Assembly: GCA_002746395.1 (NCBI GenBank)
Contig: NVXA01000008.1
Location: 16,920 to 22,257, forward strand
Origin: Paracoccaceae bacterium
GTDB taxonomy: Bacteria > Pseudomonadota > Alphaproteobacteria > Rhodobacterales > Rhodobacteraceae
DNA: 5,338 bases
Direction of reading: 5' to 3'
Part shown: positions 1-5,338 of the stretch, one piece after another
How positions within the stretch are numbered: position 1 is the first letter of the stretch
Layout: every line of letters starts with the position of its first letter
Made by a program: the position numbers and the translations under genes
The notes under the pieces: model-generated
Database searches by the model: none
Seen by the model: the letters and a program-made list of their open reading frames with translations, nothing else
What the model was told of the DNA's origin: nothing

Positions 1-69
1 CGCATTCAGGGATCAGAAGCCGCACGAATATTGACGGAGGCAAAGGCGTCATCCGAGATGGCCGACTAA
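1..69 (+). CDS. 3' end of an upstream gene (possibly MoxR-type AAA+ ATPase, coxD)
   Basis: Frame 1 is open from the first base to a TAA at 67-69 and gives the 22-residue tail RIQGSEAARILTEAKASSEMAD. The stop shares its last A with the ATG of coxE, which is the arrangement expected of two co-translated genes. The tail is too short to assign by sequence and has no diagnostic motif. In known cox clusters the gene directly before coxE is usually coxD, an AAA+ MoxR-family ATPase that acts with the VWA protein CoxE in maturing the CO dehydrogenase active site, so coxD is the best guess from context. I am fairly sure a coding region ends here and much less sure which one. Confidence 0.5.
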   Translation, partial: RIQGSEAARILTEAKASSEMAD

Positions 70-1325
70 TGGCCGTTTACGCCGACCTTCCAATTCCCGA
101 AGACGGTAAATTCGTCGCTAACATCACCCATTTTGCGCGCGCATTACACGTGGCAGGATTACCCGCAGGGCCGGGGCGCGTGGCCGATGCCATCCGCGCT
201 GTTGCCGTCGCAGGCTTCACCGATAAGCGGGATTTCTACTGGACGCTGCACGCCTGTTTCGTTTCGCGCCCCGAACATCGGGACGTATTTGCGCAGATTT
301 TTCGCTTGTACTGGCGTGACCCACAATTCCTTGAATCAATCATGGCGCTGCTGCCCCCCGCCTTGAAAAGTGCCCAAGAAGATCGCGCTGTTCGCCCAGC
401 CGAACGCCGCGCCGCCGAAGCGTTGCTGGACGGGGCCGAAGCCGAAGCATCCGTGTTGCCAAAAGCAGACGGAACCGAAATAGAACTTGACGCGTCAATG
501 ACGTATTCCGCCGAAGAAATCCTTCGCGCGCTCGATTTTGAACAAATGAGCAGTGCTGAAATGGCGGCGGCAAAACGAATGATCGCGCGTATCAAACTGC
601 CGGTTAAACCCTTGGCATCCCGTCGTACCAAGGCGGCTTTGCACGGGAATATACCGGATTGGCGCGGCACTATTCGCGGGGCAATGCGAACGGGTGGCGA
701 CGTCCAGAAACTGGCCATGCGACAGCGAAAAACCCGCTGGCCCAACCTCGTGACGCTGTGTGATATCTCTGGTTCCATGTCTGCATATTCCCGCGCGGTT
801 CTGCATTTTTTGCACGCGGCCAGTAACGCCAAAGGGGCGGGGTGGGCGCAGGTGCACTCATTCACTTTTGGCACACAGCTAACCAACATCACCCGCCACC
901 TTCGCAACCGCGATGTCGATGCCGCCCTCGCCATGGCGGGGGCAGAGGCGCAAGACTGGGAGGGCGGCACCCGAATTGGCGCGTGCTTGCAGACATTCAA
1001 TCGCGACTGGTCCCGCCGTGTTCTGGGGCAGGGTGCCGTGGTTTTGTTGATAACCGACGGATTGGACCGCGATGACCCCGATTTGCTGGCAGCACAGATG
1101 GAACGCTTGCACTTGTCGGCGCGTAAAGTGATCTGGCTGAACCCGCTTTTGCGTTGGGATGGCTTTGCGCCCAAAGCGCGCGGCATCCGTGAAATGTTGC
1201 CCCATGTGGACAGCTTTCGCGCGGGTCACAACATTGCATCCCTGCAAGCCCTTGCGGATGCGTTGACAAAGCCTGAAGATGTCGGCGAGAAAGCACGCCT
1301 TATGCGCGCGATGAGGGAAGGCTGA
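69..1325 (+). CDS. coxE: CoxE-like VWA-domain maturation protein
   Basis: This 418-residue protein has the layout of the CoxE/VWA family. Residues 16-84 form the conserved N-terminal helical region (FVANITHFARAL, GLPAGPGRV, FRLYWRDP). Residues 100-142 are a variable Ala/Glu-rich stretch, and a second conserved region runs from YSAEEILRALDFEQM (146-160) to RTGGD (207-211). The von Willebrand A domain starts at about 225. It carries the metal-ion-dependent adhesion site: DISGS (D232, S234, S236), the threonine of GGTRIG (T301) and the aspartate of ITDGLD (D330). The family-typical WLNPLLRW is at 356-363. There is no signal peptide or membrane segment, so it should be cytoplasmic. Known CoxE proteins act with the ATPase CoxD in assembling the Mo/Cu site of CO dehydrogenase; its role here is inferred from homology. 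The ATG at 69 overlaps the previous stop (TAATG). A GGAGG at 36-40 is too far upstream to serve it, and no ATG, GTG or TTG lies in frame before it in the window. Confidence 0.93.
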   Translation: MAVYADLPIPEDGKFVANITHFARALHVAGLPAGPGRVADAIRAVAVAGFTDKRDFYWTLHACFVSRPEHRDVFAQIFRLYWRDPQFLESIMALLPPALKSAQEDRAVRPAERRAAEALLDGAEAEASVLPKADGTEIELDASMTYSAEEILRALDFEQMSSAEMAAAKRMIARIKLPVKPLASRRTKAALHGNIPDWRGTIRGAMRTGGDVQKLAMRQRKTRWPNLVTLCDISGSMSAYSRAVLHFLHAASNAKGAGWAQVHSFTFGTQLTNITRHLRNRDVDAALAMAGAEAQDWEGGTRIGACLQTFNRDWSRRVLGQGAVVLLITDGLDRDDPDLLAAQMERLHLSARKVIWLNPLLRWDGFAPKARGIREMLPHVDSFRAGHNIASLQALADALTKPEDVGEKARLMRAMREG

Positions 1326-2317
1326 TGGCGGATTTCGATCAAATACCGGAGCAAGCACTCGACTGGATCAAGGCCGGTAAAGGCACAGTTCTTGCAACCG
1401 TGATCCAGACATGGGGGTCCGCGCCGCGACCAACAGGTTCGCAATTGGCGATCAACGAAGATATGGAAATGGCAGGATCGGTTTCCGGCGGCTGCGTCGA
1501 GGGCGCGGTGGTTGAAGAGGCGATTAACGCGCTTGAAGACGGCATACCGCGCATTCTGGAATATGGCGTTAGCGATGAAGAAGCCTTCGCCGTTGGCCTC
1601 GCCTGTGGCGGTGCAATCCACGTGTTGATCGAACCGATTGGCGTTGGGCAGGGGCCGGATGTGGCCTTGCTGGAAACCCTCGTGAAGCATCGCAAAAATC
1701 GGCACGCAGTGGCCTATCTGGTGAACCCCAAAACATGGGAACGCCAAGTCGTTGAAGAAGATTTCAACACCATCAACCTTGCCCACCGCTTTACCAGCGA
1801 CAAATCGGGGTTTGAGGGGGATTGGTTCGTCAATATCCACAACCCACCACTACGCATGATCGTGGTTGGTGCGGTGCATATCGCACAGCCCCTGATGCAA
1901 ATGGCGCGCCTGTCGGGGTATGACGCGGTGCTGATTGACCCCCGCGGGGCGTTCGCGACTGCGGCCAGATTCCCCAATGAACGTCTAGTGCATGATTGGC
2001 CTGATGAGGCGCTGGAGGCCGAGGGTCTAGATGCCCGCGTCGCCGTAGTTACCTTAACCCACGACCCGAAACTGGACGACCCCGCGATCAAAATCGCGAT
2101 TGCGTCGGATGCATTTTACCTCGGATGTTTGGGGTCAACGCGCACCCATGCAAAGCGGGTGACACGCCTGAAAGAAGCAGGGTTTAGCGATGCCCAAATC
2201 GCCAAAATTCATGCACCTGTCGGCGCGGATATCGGGTCTAAAACGCCAGCAGAAATTGCGATATCCATCATGGCGGAAATCACCGAACGCTTGCGCCGTC
2301 CGGAAACACGCCGATGA
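1325..2317 (+). CDS. XdhC/CoxI-family molybdenum cofactor insertion and sulfuration protein
   Basis: This 330-residue protein contains both halves of the XdhC/CoxI family. The N-terminal XdhC_CoxI domain (about 10-105) has the SGGCVEG motif at 54-60 with conserved C57, and GLACGG at 91-96 with C94. The C-terminal XdhC_C domain has a Rossmann-type loop (VVGAVHIAQPL, 180-190), then THDPKLDDP (245-253), YLGCLGSTRTHAKR (265-278) and HAPVGADIGSKTPAEIA (296-312). XdhC proteins bind finished molybdenum cofactor, support its sulfuration and hand it to apo-enzymes of the xanthine oxidase family. In cox clusters the relatives are called CoxF and CoxI, and I could not choose between these names. The gene starts one base inside the coxE stop (TGATG). 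A purine-rich GAGGGAAGG at 1313-1321 is a plausible ribosome binding site. The next gene begins within its last codon. Together with the cytidylyltransferase-like domain encoded next, this forms a cofactor supply unit. Confidence 0.92.
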   Translation: MADFDQIPEQALDWIKAGKGTVLATVIQTWGSAPRPTGSQLAINEDMEMAGSVSGGCVEGAVVEEAINALEDGIPRILEYGVSDEEAFAVGLACGGAIHVLIEPIGVGQGPDVALLETLVKHRKNRHAVAYLVNPKTWERQVVEEDFNTINLAHRFTSDKSGFEGDWFVNIHNPPLRMIVVGAVHIAQPLMQMARLSGYDAVLIDPRGAFATAARFPNERLVHDWPDEALEAEGLDARVAVVTLTHDPKLDDPAIKIAIASDAFYLGCLGSTRTHAKRVTRLKEAGFSDAQIAKIHAPVGADIGSKTPAEIAISIMAEITERLRRPETRR

Positions 2318-3927
2318 AATTCGGCCCTATTCCTGTTGCGCAGGCCAAAGGAGCGATCCTTGCGCACTCGCTCAATGTTAACGGCCTGCGCCTGCGTAAA
2401 GGCCGGACATTGAACACCGCAGATATCGCCGCGCTGCTGAATGCTTGCATTACCGAAGTAACTGCGGCCACACTTGAGGTAGGCGATATTACTGAGGATC
2501 AAGCCGCGCAAGCCTTGGCCAAATCGCTTGTGCCGGACCCAAGCGCCGCATCGCTGCGGATCAGCGCGCCTTTCACGGGCCGCGTGAATATCTATGCTGA
2601 AACGGGCGGCGTGGTGCAAATTGATGCCGCCGCGATTGACCGATTCAATGCCGTTTCCCCCACGATTACAGTTGCCACCGTGCCGGATATGACGCGAGCC
2701 TATGCACGCGCGTTGATCGCGACGGTCAAGGTTATTCCCTATGCGGTGCGCCAAAAACATATCGACGAAATGCCAGCCAGCGCCGCATTACGCCTAGCAC
2801 CCTTCCGCTTAAAAACGGCCAGTCTGATCTTGACGCAAACGCCCGGTATGCCGGAAAAACTTCTTTCCAAAGGTCGCGAAGCCGTGGCGCGCCGGATGCA
2901 GGCGCTTAATTGTACGTTAGGCGATGTGATCACCGTCCCCCATGAAACCACCCCGCTGGCGGAGGCGATTTCAAACGCTACCGGAGACATCATTCTTATT
3001 CTCACAGGCTCCGCCACATCGGATATCGCGGATGTCGGGCCAGCGGCATTAACCCGATCGGGCGGCAAAATCACGCGGTTCGGTATGCCTGTCGATCCCG
3101 GAAACCTATTATTTCTGGGGGCGCATAATGGCCGCCCCGTCGTTGGCCTGCCCGGTTGCGCACGCTCGCCCGCGTTGAACGGTGCGGATTGGGTGTTGGA
3201 ACGACTCGTTTGTGGTTTGGACGTTACCGACAAGGATATTGCCGGTATGGGCGTGGGTGGATTGTTGAAAGAAATCCCGACGCGACCACAACCACGCGGA
3301 GGGTCTGCGGATGCTCCAACACAGCCAAAAGTCGAAGTACTGTTGCTTGCCGCCGGAGGTTCGCGCCGGATGCGGGGCAAAGATAAACTGCTTGAAATCG
3401 TCGATGGTGAACCCTTGTTGCGCCGAACCGCAAGGGCGGCGTTAAAAGGCCGCGAGGAACGTGTGCATGTGGTGATGCAGCCCGAAAACGCCAACCGCGA
3501 TGCGGCGTTGGAGGGGCTGAACGTAAACCAGATACCCTCGCCTGAATGGGTTGAGGGAATGGCGGCCTCCATCCGTGCGGGCATGGCGGGGTTGTCGCAG
3601 GATTGTGACGCCGTGATCATTGCCTTGGCCGATATGCCGGATGTAAGTGCGATGCACTTTGACCGCTTGGCAGCCGCCTATGACACCACCGAAGCCCGCG
3701 AGATTTGCCGTGCATTAGCCGCCGATGGAACCCCCGGCCTGCCGGTGCTGTTTGGGCGAAGGTTCTTTGAAACACTGGCAAACTTGCAAGGCGACCGCGG
3801 CGCACGCGATGTCGTTAAAGATGCGCCCGAATTTCTGGTTGATGTGCCGACCGATGGCCAAGGGGCCATCATCGACCTTGATACACCAGAGGCGTGGCGC
3901 ACTTGGCGGGCGGATCGCCGCCGTTAA
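2314..3927 (+). CDS. MoeA-like molybdopterin-binding domain fused to MocA/MobA-like nucleotidyltransferase
   Basis: This 537-residue protein has two domains. The N-terminal half (about 1-300) resembles MoeA/MogA-type molybdopterin-binding proteins. A conserved start (MKFGPIPVAQAKGAILAHS) leads to a binding fold at about 168-297, with TGSATSDIADVGP (231-243) and LPGCARSPALNG (279-290) where canonical MoeA has its SGGVSVG..D and LPGNPVS motifs. A Gly/Pro-rich linker (311-339) follows. The C-terminal domain (about 340-537) is an NTP transferase with the nucleotide loop LLLAAGGSRRMRGKDKLL (343-360), WVEGMAASIRAG (412-423), LADMP (438-442), QGDRGARD (492-499) and DLDTPEAW (521-528). LAAG...DKLL and LADMP look more like MocA (CTP, forming molybdopterin cytosine dinucleotide) than MobA (GTP). 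That fits the gene's place beside a CO dehydrogenase-type enzyme, which uses the cytosine form. The ATG overlaps the XdhC stop by four bases (ATGA), so coupled translation is likely; the local Shine-Dalgarno match is weak. This fused architecture is known in alphaproteobacteria. CTP specificity is inference. Confidence 0.9.
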   Translation: MKFGPIPVAQAKGAILAHSLNVNGLRLRKGRTLNTADIAALLNACITEVTAATLEVGDITEDQAAQALAKSLVPDPSAASLRISAPFTGRVNIYAETGGVVQIDAAAIDRFNAVSPTITVATVPDMTRAYARALIATVKVIPYAVRQKHIDEMPASAALRLAPFRLKTASLILTQTPGMPEKLLSKGREAVARRMQALNCTLGDVITVPHETTPLAEAISNATGDIILILTGSATSDIADVGPAALTRSGGKITRFGMPVDPGNLLFLGAHNGRPVVGLPGCARSPALNGADWVLERLVCGLDVTDKDIAGMGVGGLLKEIPTRPQPRGGSADAPTQPKVEVLLLAAGGSRRMRGKDKLLEIVDGEPLLRRTARAALKGREERVHVVMQPENANRDAALEGLNVNQIPSPEWVEGMAASIRAGMAGLSQDCDAVIIALADMPDVSAMHFDRLAAAYDTTEAREICRALAADGTPGLPVLFGRRFFETLANLQGDRGARDVVKDAPEFLVDVPTDGQGAIIDLDTPEAWRTWRADRRR

Positions 3928-4025
3928 AAGTTATCGTGATGAATTTTCGGTCATTTTTCTTGCTTAATCAGCGGAACTTATGCGAGGATTTGCGTTCGGC
4001 TAAAGCAACCATTCGCAGGAAATCT
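3928..4025 (+). promoter_or_regulatory. 98-base gap before coxG; possible internal promoter region
   Basis: This is the longest non-coding stretch in the window. It separates the overlapping maturation genes from coxG-coxS-coxL. Its first 40 bases are visibly more AT-rich than the coding sequence around it (for example TCATTTTTCTTGCTTAATC at 3951-3969). I found no convincing pair of -35 and -10 boxes and no terminator with a T tract. A promoter or processing site here is inferred only from the gap and its composition. Confidence 0.25.
4017..4022 (+). promoter_or_regulatory. Ribosome binding site of coxG (decides its start)
   Basis: AGGAAA lies five bases (counted from AGGA) before the ATG at 4026, where the conserved CoxG sequence MDLNG begins. 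This supports 4026 over two upstream in-frame ATG codons (3894 and 3939), which would add 44 or 29 residues that do not resemble the family. Confidence 0.7.
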
Positions 4026-4559
4026 ATGGACCTCAACGGAAATCGTATTATCGCAGCAGATCGCCAAGCAGTCTGGAAGGCGTTGAATAGCGCGGAGGTT
4101 TTACAAGCCAGCATTCCCGGTTGCACCGAATTAACCGGAAGCCCCGAGGATGGTTTTGAGGCAATCGTGACCCAAAAAGTCGGCCCTGTGAAGGCGACAT
4201 TCAAAGGCTCCGTCACGCTAACCGACATCGTGGAAGGCGAAAGTTATCGCCTGAATGGTGCTGGCAAGGGGGGCGCCGCAGGTTTCGCCAAAGGCGGGGC
4301 TGCGATCCGTTTGGAAGACGCCGAAGGTGGTACAAACCTGATTTACGAGGTCGAAGCGAAGGTCGGTGGCAAACTGGCACAGCTTGGGTCGCGGGTGGTT
4401 CACGGCGTGGCCGTAAAGCTCGCCAATCAGTTTTTTGATAATTTTGAGACGATCGTTGCATCACCCAACGAGGTGGCCGACGAAATAGAAGAAGAAAAGC
4501 CCGCAAAGGGATGGTTTGGCAAATTGCTGGACTGGATAAAAAACCTAACAGGAAAATAA
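4026..4559 (+). CDS. coxG: CoxG, SRPBCC-fold CO dehydrogenase accessory (subunit G) protein
   Basis: This 177-residue protein has the CoxG/SRPBCC (START-like) fold. The typical start [20 protein letters not shown] (1-20) leads to IPGCTEL (30-36), [12 protein letters not shown] (52-63), the glycine/alanine-rich loop [17 protein letters not shown] (78-94) and [21 protein letters not shown] (120-140). After an acidic spacer (DEIEEE, 152-157), the C-terminus (162-177) forms a clear amphipathic helix. W163, F164, L167, L168, I171 and L174 are on one face and lysines 166 and 172 are on the other. Known CoxG proteins tie CO dehydrogenase to the cytoplasmic membrane, and a mycobacterial relative is reported to bind quinone; either role is inferred here. 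The ATG at 4026 is preferred over an ATG at 3894 inside the previous gene, which would give a 221-residue protein with an atypical N-terminus. The gene ends 16 bases before coxS, so the two are probably co-transcribed. Confidence 0.92.
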   Translation: MDLNGNRIIAADRQAVWKALNSAEVLQASIPGCTELTGSPEDGFEAIVTQKVGPVKATFKGSVTLTDIVEGESYRLNGAGKGGAAGFAKGGAAIRLEDAEGGTNLIYEVEAKVGGKLAQLGSRVVHGVAVKLANQFFDNFETIVASPNEVADEIEEEKPAKGWFGKLLDWIKNLTGK

Positions 4560-4564
4560 TGAAA

Positions 4565-4571
4565 GGGAGGA
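4565..4571 (+). promoter_or_regulatory. Ribosome binding site of coxS
   Basis: GGGAGGA, a strong Shine-Dalgarno match, sits four bases before the ATG at 4576 (five bases counted from GGGAGG). The in-frame TTG at 4573 would be only one or two bases from it, too close to serve as the start, so the ATG is chosen. Confidence 0.8.
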
Positions 4572-4575
4572 ATTG

Positions 4576-5043
4576 ATGTCATCTGTATCAATGACCGTGA
4601 ACGGAAAACCCGTTACCGGAGAGGTCGAGGGCCGCACGCTATTATCAGCGTTTCTGCGCGACGACCTGCATCTAACCGGCACGCACATCGGCTGCGACAC
4701 CAGCCAATGCGGCGCTTGCACGGTGCATGTAAACGGTGTGGCTGTGAAGGGCTGCACAATGCTGGCACTCGAAGCCGACGGCGCGGATGTGCGCACGATC
4801 GAGGGCATGGCGAACGCCGATGGCTCGCTTGGCGTGATTCAGGCCGCGTTTCAGGAACATCACGGGCTGCAATGTGGTTTTTGCACCCCCGGCATGGTGA
4901 TGGCGGCGGATGATTTGTTGAAAAACAACTCGAACCCCTCCGAAGCTGAAATTCGCAAGCACCTGTCCGGCAATATCTGCCGCTGCACAGGGTATCACAA
5001 CATCATTAAATCCATTCAGGCTGCCGCCGCCCAACTGGGCTAG
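4576..5043 (+). CDS. coxS: CO dehydrogenase-type small subunit with two [2Fe-2S] clusters
   Basis: This 155-residue protein is the iron-sulfur subunit of a molybdenum hydroxylase. The N-terminal plant-type ferredoxin domain (about 3-78) binds the first cluster through C40, C45, C48 and C60 ([10 protein letters not shown], then KGC). The C-terminal helical domain (about 85-152) binds the second through C100, C103, C135 and C137 (QCGFCTPGM and ICRCTGYHN). All eight ligands are present, so it should be functional. It passes electrons from the molybdenum site in CoxL to FAD in CoxM and then to the respiratory chain, and acts in the cytoplasm at the inner membrane face. It lacks the longer C-terminal tail of the Oligotropha CoxS (about 166 residues), and its sequence resembles small subunits of form II enzymes; that judgement is from memory of the families. 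It lies between coxG and coxL with short spacers, in one apparent transcription unit. Confidence 0.95.
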   Translation: MSSVSMTVNGKPVTGEVEGRTLLSAFLRDDLHLTGTHIGCDTSQCGACTVHVNGVAVKGCTMLALEADGADVRTIEGMANADGSLGVIQAAFQEHHGLQCGFCTPGMVMAADDLLKNNSNPSEAEIRKHLSGNICRCTGYHNIIKSIQAAAAQLG

Positions 5044-5066
5044 GACGCGCTTGAACTTGGATAAAC

Positions 5067-5073
5067 AGGAGGA
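5067..5073 (+). promoter_or_regulatory. Ribosome binding site of coxL
   Basis: AGGAGGA is a near-perfect Shine-Dalgarno sequence five bases before the ATG at 5079. A nearer ATG at 5074 is followed at once by TAA and is not a gene start. The 35-base coxS-coxL spacer holds nothing else of note. Confidence 0.82.
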
Positions 5074-5078
5074 ATGTA

Positions 5079-5338
5079 ATGCCCAAAGATAACGGCATAG
5101 GCGCCAGCCCGAAACGGCGCGAGGATAACCGGTTCTTAACCGGAAAAGGTCGATATGTAGACGATATTAACCTGCAAAATCAGTGTTTCGCGGTGTTTGT
5201 ACGCTCGCAAGTCGCCCACGGTGTGATCAAGTCGATTGATACATCCCAAGCAGAAACAATGCCTGGTGTTCTGGCAATTTTCACGGGGGATGATTTCGTG
5301 GACGTTGGCGGAAACCCTGCTGGCTGGTTAATCAACAG
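5079..5338 (+). CDS. coxL: CO dehydrogenase-type large (molybdenum) subunit, 5' part
   Basis: The frame is open from ATG 5079 to the window end, giving 86 codons plus two bases of a protein that in this family is usually about 760-810 residues. The visible part is the first segment of the xanthine oxidase-family large subunit: GIGASPKRREDNRFLTGKG (6-24) with YVDDINL (26-32), FVRSQVAHGVIKSIDTS (40-56) and MPGVLAIFTGDDF (61-73), typical of the a/b hammerhead domain. It would carry the molybdenum cytosine dinucleotide cofactor and the substrate site. The chain starts almost directly at GIGAS and lacks the roughly 20-residue lead of the Oligotropha form I CoxL, which leans towards form II. The deciding active-site loop (AYxCSFR in form I, AYRGAGR in form II) is outside the window, so CO oxidation cannot be claimed. 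A flavoprotein gene coxM is expected downstream but not seen. Confidence 0.92.
   Translation, partial: MPKDNGIGASPKRREDNRFLTGKGRYVDDINLQNQCFAVFVRSQVAHGVIKSIDTSQAETMPGVLAIFTGDDFVDVGGNPAGWLIN

Noticed and set aside
236..1186. A 316-codon open frame on the minus strand opposite coxE
   Set aside because: It lies wholly antisense to a gene with clear VWA family motifs. Its product is rich in Ser, Arg, Ala and Pro with no recognisable domain, as expected from the reverse complement of GC-rich codons.
1226..1840. A 204-codon open frame on the minus strand across the coxE/XdhC junction
   Set aside because: It spans two well-supported genes on the other strand and shows no recognisable domain or ribosome binding site.
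2739..3620. A 293-codon open frame on the minus strand opposite the fusion gene
   Set aside because: Same codon-bias artefact: low-complexity Ser/Pro/Arg composition, no family motif, and overlap with a well-supported coding sequence.
3909..3922. GGCGG-ATCG-CCGCC hairpin at the end of the fusion gene, as a possible terminator
   Set aside because: The stem is only five pairs, lies inside the coding sequence, and is followed by GTTAAAAG with no T tract.
3960..3984. TTGCTT and TATGCG as promoter boxes
   Set aside because: The spacing is about 13 bases, too short for a sigma-70 type promoter, and the matches are weak.
3990..4008. TTGC...GCAA inverted repeat before coxG, as a possible operator
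   Set aside because: The arms are four bases each, which is expected by chance in a gap of this length.
4573..4575. TTG as the start codon of coxS
   Set aside because: It is only one or two bases from the Shine-Dalgarno sequence and directly precedes an ATG with proper spacing.

Overview
The window is a piece of an aerobic carbon monoxide dehydrogenase-type (cox) gene cluster, i.e. a molybdenum hydroxylase of the xanthine oxidase family together with its maturation genes. All six supported coding regions, including the two partial ones at the window edges, lie on the + strand. Protein sequence features and moderately GC-rich coding suggest an alphaproteobacterium, most likely Rhodobacterales/Roseobacter group. 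This is inference from protein character; no taxonomic marker is present.

Layout: (1) the last 22 codons of an upstream gene, by context perhaps the MoxR-type ATPase coxD; (2) coxE, a VWA-domain maturation protein; (3) an XdhC/CoxI-family protein with both family domains; (4) a two-domain protein joining a MoeA-like molybdopterin-binding module to a MocA/MobA-like nucleotidyltransferase; (5) a 98-base gap; (6) coxG, an SRPBCC-fold protein with a C-terminal amphipathic helix; (7) coxS, the small subunit with two [2Fe-2S] clusters; (8) the first 86 codons of coxL, the molybdenum-binding large subunit, cut off by the window end. The first four genes are joined by stop/start overlaps of 1, 1 and 4 bases. 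The last three have short spacers with good ribosome binding sites.

How they would work together: the fusion protein's C-terminal domain probably converts molybdopterin to the cytosine dinucleotide form. The XdhC protein receives the cofactor for sulfuration and delivery to apo-enzyme. The MoxR-like ATPase (if that is what lies upstream) with CoxE remodels the apo-enzyme during active-site maturation. CoxS and CoxL, with a CoxM flavoprotein expected downstream, form the enzyme, and CoxG links it to the membrane or quinone pool.

An important caution concerns the substrate. The active-site loop that separates true CO dehydrogenases (form I) from the form II relatives lies beyond the window. 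The accessory-genes-then-S-L order, the short CoxL N-terminus and the CoxS sequence all lean towards form II, whose substrate is uncertain. No RNA genes, mobile elements, CRISPR arrays or long repeats were seen. I did not find a clearly undescribed system. The most notable items are the MoeA-like/MocA fusion with degenerate MoeA motifs, and the presence of active-site maturation genes beside a probable form II enzyme.
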